From Balneolia bacterium (GTDB taxonomy: Bacteria; Bacteroidota; Rhodothermia; Balneolales; Cyclonatronaceae), in NCBI GenBank assembly GCA_003567135.1, contig PXAI01000269.1, positions 1 through 15,251 of the forward strand: 15,251 nt of DNA. The letters are read 5' to 3'. A program made the position numbers and the translations under genes. Shown here piece after piece: positions 8,011 through 14,662 of the stretch. Below the pieces are notes generated by a model that ran no database searches, was not told where the DNA came from, and saw only the letters and a list, made by a program, of their open reading frames with translations. Position 1 is the first letter of the stretch; the number at the start of each line of letters is the position of its first letter.

Positions 8011-9384
8011 ATGACCACCATCTATATACTTATTGCACTTCTTGCCGGCGGGGCCATCGCCTGGATAATCCGGGGCTATAAAATCACCGCTGATCTTGGC
8101 ACATCCCCTGAAAAAATTCCGGGACTCTTGCAGGATATGAAGCAGGTCGAACAGGAACTGGCCACGGCGCAGAACACCATCAGCCAGCAAAAGGAAATGA
8201 TCTGCGAACTCCGGGAAACGGAGCAGTTTTTGCGGAAGCAGCACATCGGGGCAGAAACGCAGCTTTCGGAGGCCAGAACCGATCTTCGTAATCTTCGCGA
8301 GAAGCTGGAATCGCAGAAATCGGAGCTGGAAGCGATGAATCAGCGGATGCAGGAGCAGTTCAAAAATCTGGCGAATGATATTCTTGAGGAGAAATCGAAG
8401 CGGTTTACCACGCAGAACAAGGAGCAGATTGATCAGATCCTGAAACCGCTGAACCAGAAAATTTCCGATTTTGAAAAGAAGGTGGATAACACCTACGAAA
8501 AAGATGTGCGCGACCGCACCTCCCTGAAAGAGCAGATTTTCCAGCTTACGGAACTGAACAAGAAAATGAGTCAGGATGCGAATAATCTGGTCCGGGCTTT
8601 GAAGGGTGATCAGAAAACGCAGGGAACCTGGGGCGAGATGATTCTGAAACGCGTTCTTGAGCAGTCGGGTCTGCAGGAAGGGCGTGAATATGAGGTTCAG
8701 GAAAGCCACTCAAACGAAGAGGGAAAACGGCTTCAGCCGGATGTGGTGGTTCACCTCCCCGAAAACCGCTATCTGGTTATTGACGCTAAGGTTTCCCTCA
8801 CTGCCTACGAACGTTTCAACAGCGCTGAAGAGGAGGCCGACCGGATTCTGGCGATGAAAAATCATCTCTCATCCATCAAAAAACACTATCAGCAGCTGGC
8901 GCAGAAACGGTATCAGGATATTTACGAAAACCGTTCGCCCGACTTTGTGCTGATGTTCATCCCCGTTGAGCCGGCGTTCAGCCTGGCGATGATGAAGGAG
9001 CCCGATCTTTATCAGGATGCGTTTTCGCGCCGCGTGGTGATCGTCAGCCCGTCGACGCTGCTGGCCACGCTGTTTACGGTGGCGAATATCTGGAAGTACG
9101 AAAACCAGAGCCGGAACGCGCGGGAAATCGCCGCGGAAAGCGGAAAACTGTACGACAAGTTTGTGAATTTTGTGGATGATCTGCAGAAAATCGGCACCCA
9201 TCTGAGCCGGACGGAATCCGCATGGACCGACGCGATGAAAAAGCTGAATACGGGCCGCGGAAATCTGGTGAGCAAGGCGGAGAAAATCAGGGAGATGGGA
9301 TCGGATGCATCCAAAAAACTGCCCGAAACGCTGCTCGAACAAAATGATGAGCTGACCGACGCTCCGGAAAAATCGGAAGCCTGA
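8011..9384 (+). CDS. rmuC: DNA recombination protein RmuC
   Basis: This 457-aa protein matches RmuC, a predicted nuclease that limits rearrangement at short inverted repeats. It has one N-terminal membrane helix (residues 4-21). A long coiled coil (about 40-195) comes next, and then the RmuC core, which opens with TQGTWGEMILKRVLEQSGL (203-221). The likely active site is PD-(D/E)xK-like: PD at 243-244 and VIDAK at 256-260 (D258, K260). The conserved block FVLMFIPVEPAF lies at 312-323, and the helix-rich region IWKYENQSRNAREIA at 360-374 is also typical. Length agrees with the family. The start ATG at 8011 puts the helix right at the N-terminus. The stop is only 4 bp before the next gene, so the two are probably co-transcribed and translationally coupled. 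A long antisense reading frame over its first half is a shadow. Confidence 0.95.
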   Translation: MTTIYILIALLAGGAIAWIIRGYKITADLGTSPEKIPGLLQDMKQVEQELATAQNTISQQKEMICELRETEQFLRKQHIGAETQLSEARTDLRNLREKLESQKSELEAMNQRMQEQFKNLANDILEEKSKRFTTQNKEQIDQILKPLNQKISDFEKKVDNTYEKDVRDRTSLKEQIFQLTELNKKMSQDANNLVRALKGDQKTQGTWGEMILKRVLEQSGLQEGREYEVQESHSNEEGKRLQPDVVVHLPENRYLVIDAKVSLTAYERFNSAEEEADRILAMKNHLSSIKKHYQQLAQKRYQDIYENRSPDFVLMFIPVEPAFSLAMMKEPDLYQDAFSRRVVIVSPSTLLATLFTVANIWKYENQSRNAREIAAESGKLYDKFVNFVDDLQKIGTHLSRTESAWTDAMKKLNTGRGNLVSKAEKIREMGSDASKKLPETLLEQNDELTDAPEKSEA

Positions 9385-9388
9385 GCAG

Positions 9389-12298
9389 ATGAAAGCATCC
9401 GGCGACGCCATTTCTGTTGAATCAAAACTGAATATCCAAAAGGATGCTCTCATCCGGCGGCTTTACGCCAACGACGCCTCGATGTATGAGGAGATTCCGG
9501 AGGGTGTCTGTTTTCCGAAAAACGCAGAAGATTTGCAGGCGCTCGTCAGAAAATCAGCACGGGAAGGATTTCCCATCACTGCGCGCGCGGCCGGCACCAG
9601 CCTGGCCGGACAAACTACCGGCAGCGGAGTCATAGCGGACGTTTCGCGGTATATGACGAATATCATCAAAATCAACGCGGAAGAACGGTATGCGGATGTG
9701 CAGCCGGGCGTGATCCGTGACTCGCTGAACCGGCAGGCGGCACACTTCGGGCTCCATTTTGCGCCCGATACATCCACCACCAACCGCTGCATGCTGGGCG
9801 GCATGATCGGCAATAATTCCTGCGGCTCCTACTCGCTGAAATTCGGAACCACGCGCGAGCATATCATCCATATCGACGCCATTTTGTCTGACGGCTCTCA
9901 TGCGCGATTTGAGCCGCTGAATCCGGATCAGCTGGTGGAAAAAATGCGTCTGGATTCGCTTGAGGGTGAAATTTACCGGAAGATCATTCCCCTGCTGAAG
10001 AAAAACGCGGAGGCGATCCGAAGGCATTTCCCGCATCCTGAGGTGAAGCGCCGCAATACCGGATACGCGCTCGACCGCCTCTGCGAAATGGAGCCCGTCA
10101 CGCCCGGCGGACGCACGTTCAATCTGGCCGAGCTGCTTTGCGGAAGCGAGGGCACGCTGGCGCTAACCGCATCCGCGCGCGTAAAGCTCACACCGACCGA
10201 TCCGCACCGGTGCCTGCTCATCCCCCATTTCCGCTCGCTCGATGATGCCATGAAGGCCACCGTCGAAGCCGTAAAACACAGTCCCGCCACCGTTGAGCTG
10301 ATCGACGATATCATCCTCAATGCCACAAAAAACAATCTTGAGCAGCAAAAAAACAGATTTTTTATTGATGATGACCCCGCCTGTCTCCTTCTAATCGAAT
10401 TTTCCGGAAATGATCCGGCCGAACTTGAAAAGCGGGCTTCAGAACTGCGTCGGAAACTTACTGCGGATCATGCCGCTTACGCCGCGCCGTTTTTTGCTCA
10501 GGAAGATCAGATCGGGAAAGTCTGGGAGCTGCGAAAAGCCGGGCTGGGACTGCTGATGGGATTATCATCCGATTCCAAATCCCCGACGTTCGTGGAGGAT
10601 ACGTCGGTGCGCGTTCAGGATCTGCCGGAGTACATCCGGGAATTTCGCGGAATCCTGAAAAAGCACGAAGTTTCCTGCGTTTTTTACGCCCACGCTTCGG
10701 TTGGCGAGCTGCATTTGCGTCCGGTTATAGACCTGAACTCGGAAGCGGGAATCCGTAAAATGAAAGCCATTGCGGAGGAGGTCGCGGATCTGGTTGCGTC
10801 GTATCGAGGTTCACTTTCCGGCGAGCACGGAGACGGGCGCGCGCGGTCGCCGTACATCAGCCGGGTAATTGGCGAAGAGATGATGCCGCATCTGGAAGAA
10901 GTAAAACGGATTTTTGATTCTGAAAACCGGTTTAATCCGGGAAAGATTACGGCGCCGAAACCGATCGACGATCAGCTCAGGTATTATCCCGGAAAGCCTG
11001 AGGTTAAGGCGAAAACGGTGTTCAACTGGCGTGAAGAACGGCGATTTGCTGACGCGCTGGATCGCTGCAACGGCGCCGGCGTATGCCGGAAGCGGGCGGA
11101 AAGCGGCGGCACGATGTGTCCTTCGTACATGGCCACGCTGGATGAAAAAGACTCCACCCGGGGCCGCGCAAACGTGTTTCGCCAGGTTTTCCGCAGCGGG
11201 AAAGACGGCTTTGATAATCCCGAGCTGCACGAAGCGCTGAAACTTTGCCTGAGCTGCAAAGCGTGCAAATCTGAGTGTCCGGCCAATGTGGATATGGCCA
11301 AAATGAAGGCGGAATTTATGCAGGGCTGGCTCGACCGCAACGGATTTTCATTTGCAGACCGATTCTGGTCCAATCCGTTTCCGTGGCTGAAACTTGGCGC
11401 AAAGTTTCCCGGAATTTCCAACTACATGAGCAGGCTTCCTGCGGTAAAATTCCTGATGGAAACCTTCGCCGGCGTGCATCCTTCGCGCAACCTTCCTGCA
11501 TTTGCCGAAACCACGTTTGAAGAGTGGTGGCAAGAAAACGAAAAGAGTACAGCTCCCTCATCATCAGAAAAAAAACTCCCCGACGTGCTGCTGCTTGTCG
11601 ATCCGTTTACCAATCTGCATCAGCCCGGACAAGCTATTTCCGCGTGGAAAGCCCTTAAGAAACTTGGCGTCCCTCTCAGAAAACTGCTCATTGCGCACAC
11701 CGGCCGGACGATGATCTCGGGCGGAGCGCTGCGTCAGGCGCAGGATCACCTTACTGATCTTCTCAGGATGCTCAAACAGCGCACCGGCAAACAAACGATG
11801 ATCGTCGGCCTGGAACCCTCCGAACTGCTGACCCTCCGCGATGAGCTCACGGATTTGTGCCATGAAGAAGATCTTGAAGCCGCGCAGGATATTTCGTCAC
11901 GGACGCTGCTTTTTGAGGAGTTTGTGCATCGTTTTGTAACGCCGGAAGATGTTTCGCCAAGTCGGAAAAACAGACCGCGGAAAGTCGCGATTCACGGGCA
12001 CTGCTACGTGAAGGCGCTCACCGGAACCGGCGCGCTCCAAAGCGCGCTTGAGCTTTTCGGATATGAGGTCACCGAGCTAAAAACAGGCTGCTGCGGCATG
12101 GCCGGAAGCTTCGGTTACCGAAAGGAAACGTACGACGTCTCCCAAAAAATCGGCGGGCTCACGCTTTTCCCCGCGCTCAAAAACCTGGATAAGGAGACGA
12201 TCGTTTGCACGCACGGCTTTTCGTGTCATCACCAGATTGTGGATAAAACGGGACTTGAGGTGAGGCATCCCGCGGAGATGATTGGGGATATAATTTGA
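9389..12298 (+). CDS. FAD-linked D-2-hydroxyacid dehydrogenase fused to a 4Fe-4S/CCG domain (YdiJ/D-2-hydroxyglutarate dehydrogenase type)
   Basis: This 969-aa fusion probably oxidises a D-2-hydroxyacid (D-lactate or D-2-hydroxyglutarate) and passes electrons through iron-sulfur centres to the respiratory chain. Residues about 35-270 are the FAD-binding PCMH domain, with AGTSLAGQTTGSGV (68-81), QPGVIRDSLN (105-114) and GGMIGNNSCGS (137-147). The FAD-oxidase C-terminal domain (about 275-520) carries GELHLRP (439-445) and GEHGDGRARS (478-487), histidine motifs used for substrate and metal binding. Cysteines follow as C560, C566, C577 and CLSCKACKSECP (620-631), typical of a 4Fe-4S ferredoxin domain. 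The C-terminal part has HGHCYVKAL (869-877) and the CCG motif TGCCGMAGSFG (899-909), as in GlpC and LldE. Length and order match E. coli YdiJ. It starts 4 bp after rmuC. The substrate cannot be settled from sequence. Confidence 0.92.
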   Translation: MKASGDAISVESKLNIQKDALIRRLYANDASMYEEIPEGVCFPKNAEDLQALVRKSAREGFPITARAAGTSLAGQTTGSGVIADVSRYMTNIIKINAEERYADVQPGVIRDSLNRQAAHFGLHFAPDTSTTNRCMLGGMIGNNSCGSYSLKFGTTREHIIHIDAILSDGSHARFEPLNPDQLVEKMRLDSLEGEIYRKIIPLLKKNAEAIRRHFPHPEVKRRNTGYALDRLCEMEPVTPGGRTFNLAELLCGSEGTLALTASARVKLTPTDPHRCLLIPHFRSLDDAMKATVEAVKHSPATVELIDDIILNATKNNLEQQKNRFFIDDDPACLLLIEFSGNDPAELEKRASELRRKLTADHAAYAAPFFAQEDQIGKVWELRKAGLGLLMGLSSDSKSPTFVEDTSVRVQDLPEYIREFRGILKKHEVSCVFYAHASVGELHLRPVIDLNSEAGIRKMKAIAEEVADLVASYRGSLSGEHGDGRARSPYISRVIGEEMMPHLEEVKRIFDSENRFNPGKITAPKPIDDQLRYYPGKPEVKAKTVFNWREERRFADALDRCNGAGVCRKRAESGGTMCPSYMATLDEKDSTRGRANVFRQVFRSGKDGFDNPELHEALKLCLSCKACKSECPANVDMAKMKAEFMQGWLDRNGFSFADRFWSNPFPWLKLGAKFPGISNYMSRLPAVKFLMETFAGVHPSRNLPAFAETTFEEWWQENEKSTAPSSSEKKLPDVLLLVDPFTNLHQPGQAISAWKALKKLGVPLRKLLIAHTGRTMISGGALRQAQDHLTDLLRMLKQRTGKQTMIVGLEPSELLTLRDELTDLCHEEDLEAAQDISSRTLLFEEFVHRFVTPEDVSPSRKNRPRKVAIHGHCYVKALTGTGALQSALELFGYEVTELKTGCCGMAGSFGYRKETYDVSQKIGGLTLFPALKNLDKETIVCTHGFSCHHQIVDKTGLEVRHPAEMIGDII

Positions 12299-12327
12299 AG
12301 ATTTGAGGTTTGAGGGTTTGAGGATTC
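12294..12327 (+). repeat. Degenerate 7-8 bp tandem tract (TTTGAGG-like)
   Basis: Four imperfect units reading TTTGAAGA, TTTGAGG, TTTGAGGG and TTTGAGGA run head to tail. The first overlaps the stop codon of the dehydrogenase gene. The tract forms the left border of the repeat region, and a similar stretch (GAGGATTTGAAGATTCG) occurs near 13976 at the left border of the second repeat cluster. Confidence 0.6.
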
Positions 12328-12600
12328 GGGGAGCCGGTGATGGTGCCGGGCCCGTCGGCGGCGAAGGTAAACGATGGCGCGATATCAACTCGGGCCTTTT
12401 CAGAGAATCTTCGGTACCCCCCGGGTTACGAGTCCTGCGCTGGTCGCTTCGGGCTCTTCACCCGGGGTTACTGGTGTTTCACCCCTTCGGGGTTGAGTCT
12501 GTCAACTACGTTTCTCCCGAAATCAACGCCGCTCATAACCCGGGGTTACAAACGTGATGCTCCAACCGGAGCAAGTTCTGCGACCGGCGATTGTTCAGCC
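12322..12600 (+). repeat. Interspersed hairpin repeat, copy A (partial and rearranged)
   Basis: This is a diverged copy of the family seen at 12649 and 14077. It keeps the terminator-like arm (GGGCCC 12348-12353 with GGGCC 12392-12396 plus TTTT), the long hairpin (CCCCGGG 12419-12425 with CCCGGGG 12461-12467, inner GAGTCC with GGGCTC using one G-T pair) and the TGCTCC/GGAGCA hairpin (12558-12573). It lacks the 5' GATA-loop hairpins and the 3' heptad tract. A 78-bp segment (12472-12549) is inserted between two CCCGGGGTTAC copies. It resembles sequence that lies further downstream in the full copies. Confidence 0.75.
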
Positions 12601-12784
12601 ATCCGAAAGGAACTGCAGATTAGCATTACCACATCACCGTTCAGCTAACGAAAAACCCCGATAGGGGTTAAACGAAAGTAAGCCCGGATCGCATCCGGGC
12701 CTTACTGGATCGCGACGAAACACGCGACCCTGATAAGGGTCGAACTTCCGGGGTGGCTAACGCTTCGGGATCAGTGATAGCACC

Positions 12785-12839
12785 AGGCCCATCGGATGCA
12801 AAAGTGAGCGATGACACGATTTGAACTCGGGCCTTTTTT
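12785..12839 (+). terminator. Terminator-like stem with T run inside repeat copy B
   Basis: AGGCCC (12785-12790) can pair with GGGCCT (12829-12834), and six T follow (12834-12839). The 38-base loop holds a smaller ATCG/CGAT pairing (12791-12794 with 12809-12812). Copies A (12348-12400) and C (14213-14264) keep a version of it. The loop is long for a classic terminator, so its function is uncertain. Confidence 0.4.
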
Positions 12840-12855
12840 AGTGAGTCTTCGATAC

Positions 12856-12904
12856 CCCCGGGTTGCGAGCCCTGCGCTGGTCGCTTCGGGCTCTTCACCC
12901 GGGG
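12856..12904 (+). repeat. Long conserved hairpin inside repeat copy B
   Basis: Outer arms CCCCGGG (12856-12862) and CCCGGGG (12898-12904) and inner arms GAGCCC (12867-12872) and GGGCTC (12888-12893) pair perfectly, separated by symmetric 4-base internal loops, with a small GCG/CGC pairing at the tip. The same structure stands at 12419-12467 and 14280-14327. Confidence 0.75.
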
Positions 12905-13084
12905 TTACAAACGTGTTGCTCCATCCGGAGCAAGTTCTGCGACCGGCGATTGTTTGGGATCCAAAAAAACCTTCGGGGTGAGGTCTTTGAACTACGATTT
13001 GTGACCAACTGGCGTCCGGGATGTCGAAAACAATCTGAAATCGCCAATCGCACGTCACAGATCTGCAATCGGAATCCCCTCGAT

Positions 13085-13332
13085 GGCTCACTTCGTACCT
13101 TGCTTGTTAACTTGGTTTGTCCAAGATTGATGCCTGGCGGGATTGGATGTGGTATTCGGACCGGAAGCCAATAATGACAGTTATTCATTCGTTTTGTAGT
13201 TGCTTTTTATAGACTGACCTTGTTCTCTATTTTTTTAATCTTTACACTTTAACCCAAAACAACCCTCAACGCGAGTTAAACGTTATTTTCCTATATTGCT
13301 TATCTATACATCGTATTATTTACAAGAGTTTC
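13085..13332. other. AT-rich leader upstream of the DUF433 gene
   Basis: This 248-bp non-repeat stretch becomes strongly AT-rich after about 13190, in contrast to the GC-rich repeat before it. It should contain the promoter of the toxin-antitoxin pair. A TTG at about 13297 and TATTTAC at about 13316 lie near the spacing of a Bacteroidota promoter, but this is weak. I see no gene in it. Confidence 0.35.
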
Positions 13333-13560
13333 ATGGACTACAAACAATACATAGAAAGAAATCCCGAAGTGATGATGGGCAAACCGGTGATAAAAGGCAC
13401 GCGGATAACCGTTGAACTCATCATGCGGAAACTGGCCGGAGGTTACTCTGTTGATGAGTTAATCGAGGCGTATCCACACCTTTCAAGGCCTCAGGTTTTG
13501 TGTGCGCTTGAATATGCCGCTGATATCATCGCCAATGATGAAGCAGTCGAAACTGTGTGA
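13333..13560 (+). CDS. DUF433 protein, probable antitoxin
   Basis: This 75-aa protein matches the DUF433 family, small helix-turn-helix-like proteins that act, or are predicted to act, as antitoxins (VapB-like) for PIN-type toxins. The diagnostic N-terminal stretch is MMGKPVIKGTRITVELI (residues 14-30), and a second helical part LIEAYPHLSRPQVLCALEYAA (44-64) is the usual putative HTH. Length is normal. The start ATG at 13333 is preceded by a weak AAGAG at about 8 bases. Its stop codon overlaps the start of the next gene by 4 bases (GTGA), the usual translational coupling of an antitoxin and toxin pair. The pair is clearly AT-richer than the flanking repeats and than rmuC, which suggests it was acquired. 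As in most such modules it may repress its own promoter; that is inference. Confidence 0.9.
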   Translation: MDYKQYIERNPEVMMGKPVIKGTRITVELIMRKLAGGYSVDELIEAYPHLSRPQVLCALEYAADIIANDEAVETV

Positions 13561-13904
13561 TAGTATTTGATGAAAATATCGATCAGTGGCTAATCGATAT
13601 TTTCAAGGGAGAAGGATTTGATATTTTATCTATCAGAGAGCAAAGCTCGGGAATTACCGATCGTGAAGTAATTGAAATTGCCGGAAAACAGAAAGGTGTC
13701 CTTGTCACTGAGGATAAAGATTTTGGTGAACTGGCCTTTTCTCATGATTTAAAAAACTGCTCAGTTATCCTCTTGCGATATCACCAAAGTGAAAGAAGAG
13801 AAATAGCCAGTTCTGTCAAAAAGGTTTTATCATATCTGGATAAAACCTCTGATCATTTTTTCTTTACCGTCTCCAAAAGAAAAATCAGAAAAAGAAGGAT
13901 GTAG
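13557..13904 (+). CDS. DUF5615 PIN-like protein, probable toxin (ribonuclease-like)
   Basis: This 115-aa protein matches the DUF5615 (Mut7-C/PIN-like) family, regularly found behind DUF433 genes. The acidic residues expected of a PIN-type nuclease site are visible: D5-E6-N7 at the start, D35 and E37 in the segment GITDREVIEIA, and D53 and D55 in TEDKDFGEL (51-59). The family is predicted to cleave RNA, but activity is not well established. The C-terminal end is very basic (SKRKIRKRRM), which would fit nucleic-acid contact. It starts at a GTG that overlaps the antitoxin stop by 4 bases; the first residues after it (IVFDENI) match the family start, which supports this choice. No clear terminator follows. 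The gene is intact and ends about 70 bp before the next repeat fragment. Confidence 0.87.
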   Translation: MIVFDENIDQWLIDIFKGEGFDILSIREQSSGITDREVIEIAGKQKGVLVTEDKDFGELAFSHDLKNCSVILLRYHQSERREIASSVKKVLSYLDKTSDHFFFTVSKRKIRKRRM

Positions 13905-13970
13905 TGATTTTACCTTGACGTTGCTATACTTCCAGCGGGGTTGTTCAATCCGTGTTGCAGTTAGAAAAAC

Positions 13971-14060
13971 CTGTGAGGATTTGAAGATTCGCAAGCCCGA
14001 AAAATGAGTGTGGCCGGGCCGTCTAATTGGGTATGTGCAAAATTAGATGATGGGATTAAA
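13971..14060 (+). repeat. Degraded repeat fragment D, next to copy C
   Basis: The segment begins with a GAGGATTTGAAGATTCG border and contains GGCCGGGCCGTC followed by a purine-rich part and GATGATGG. This resembles the left part of copy A (border tract, then GCCGGGCCCGTC, then ACGATGG). The match is short and gapped, so the call is tentative. If right, the two clusters share the order partial copy then full copy. Confidence 0.4.
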
Positions 14061-14076
14061 GTTCCAGTTTTTAAAC

Positions 14077-14510
14077 CGCAAAACCCCGACAGGGGTTAAA
14101 CAGCATTAACCCCGGATCGCATCCGGGGTACCAGACCGCGACGAAACATGCGACCCTGATAAGGGTCGAACTTCCGGGGTGGCTATCGCTTCGGGACCAG
14201 TGAAAGGACCAGGCCCATCGGATGCAAAAGTGAGCGATGGCGCGATCTGAACTCGGGCTTTTTTAGTGAGCCTTCGATACCCCGGGTTCCGAGCCCTGCG
14301 CTGGCTCTTCGGGCTCTTCACCCGGGGTTACAAACGTGTTGCTCCATCCGGAGCAAGTTCTGCGACCGGCGGTTGTTTGGGATCCAAAAAAACCTTCGCG
14401 TTGAGGTCTTTGAACTAAGATTTGTGACCAACCATCCTCCCGGGATGTAGAAATCAATCTGAAATCGCCAATCGCACGTCGCAAATCTGCAATCCAAAAC
14501 CCCTCTCTCG
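14077..14510 (+). repeat. Interspersed hairpin repeat, copy C (full length)
   Basis: This is the second full copy, a direct repeat of 12649-13084 at an offset of about 1425 bases. It keeps every hairpin: AACCCC-GACA-GGGGTT (14082-14097), CCCCGGAT-cgc-ATCCGGGG (14110-14128), CGACCCT-GATA-AGGGTCG (14151-14168), the GCCC/GGGC stem with six T (14213-14264), the long hairpin (14280-14327), TTGCTCC-atcc-GGAGCAA (14339-14356) and six heptads (14456-14497). In the second hairpin the end pair is C-G where copy B has G-C, a compensatory change. Confidence 0.85.
14280..14327 (+). repeat. Long conserved hairpin inside repeat copy C
   Basis: Outer arms CCCCGGG (14280-14286) and CCCGGGG (14321-14327) and inner arms GAGCCC (14291-14296) and GGGCTC (14311-14316) are identical to copy B. 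The 4-base internal loop (TTCC instead of TTGC) and the apical loop (14 instead of 15 bases) have changed, so the stems are better conserved than the loops. Confidence 0.75.
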
Positions 14511-14561
14511 ATCGTGTTTCAGAGCGTAATTTCTTTCCGAAACTTTAACTTCCCCGCCTTT

Positions 14562-14577
14562 ACGTAAGCGCTTTCAC
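14562..14577 (+). promoter_or_regulatory. LacI/GalR-type operator-like palindrome
   Basis: GTAAGCGCTTTCAC (14564-14577) has a perfect central AAGCGCTT and resembles operators bound by LacI/GalR-family sugar regulators (TGNAAGCGNTTNCA, with one mismatch at the first base). It stands about 86 bases upstream of the start of the secreted-protein gene at 14663, a sensible place for control by a sugar. A match of this length could also be chance. Confidence 0.4.
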
Positions 14578-14662
14578 TTTTGTGATTTTATCCGCATCTT
14601 TTGGGCTTGCAATTCGGGTTTTTACGTCCTCAACCTTTTGATTTTAATTCATTCAAAGCTGT

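Larger units (their letters stand above)
12649..13084 (+). repeat. Interspersed hairpin repeat, copy B (full length)
   Basis: This noncoding repeat of about 435 bp is matched almost end to end by 14077-14510 in the same orientation. In order it holds: AACCCC-GATA-GGGGTT (12654-12669); GCCCGGAT-cgc-ATCCGGGC (12682-12700); CGACCCT-GATA-AGGGTCG (12725-12742); AGGCCC with GGGCCT followed by six T (12785-12839); a long hairpin (12856-12904); TTGCTCC-atcc-GGAGCAA (12916-12933); and a run of six AATCNNN-like heptads (13032-13073). Differences from copy C include offsets of 2, 2 and 1 bases, which would break any shared reading frame. Reading frames inside it are therefore very probably not genes. 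Confidence 0.85.

Noticed and set aside
7960..8709. A 249-codon open frame antisense to rmuC.
   Set aside because: It lies almost wholly within the well-supported rmuC gene, its product is a low-complexity Leu/Phe/Arg-rich string with no domain, and it is a by-product of rmuC codon use.
9463..12388. Many antisense and out-of-frame reading frames over the dehydrogenase gene.
   Set aside because: They are shadows of a GC-rich gene whose own frame shows complete FAD, ferredoxin and CCG motifs.
12322..14510. A CRISPR array.
   Set aside because: The repeats are about 435 bp long with a gene pair between them; there are no short regular repeats with unique spacers and no cas genes.
12322..14510. 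An insertion sequence or transposon carrying its own transposase.
   Set aside because: No transposase-like frame is present and I see no terminal inverted repeats at the edges of the copies. A non-autonomous element moved from elsewhere remains possible.
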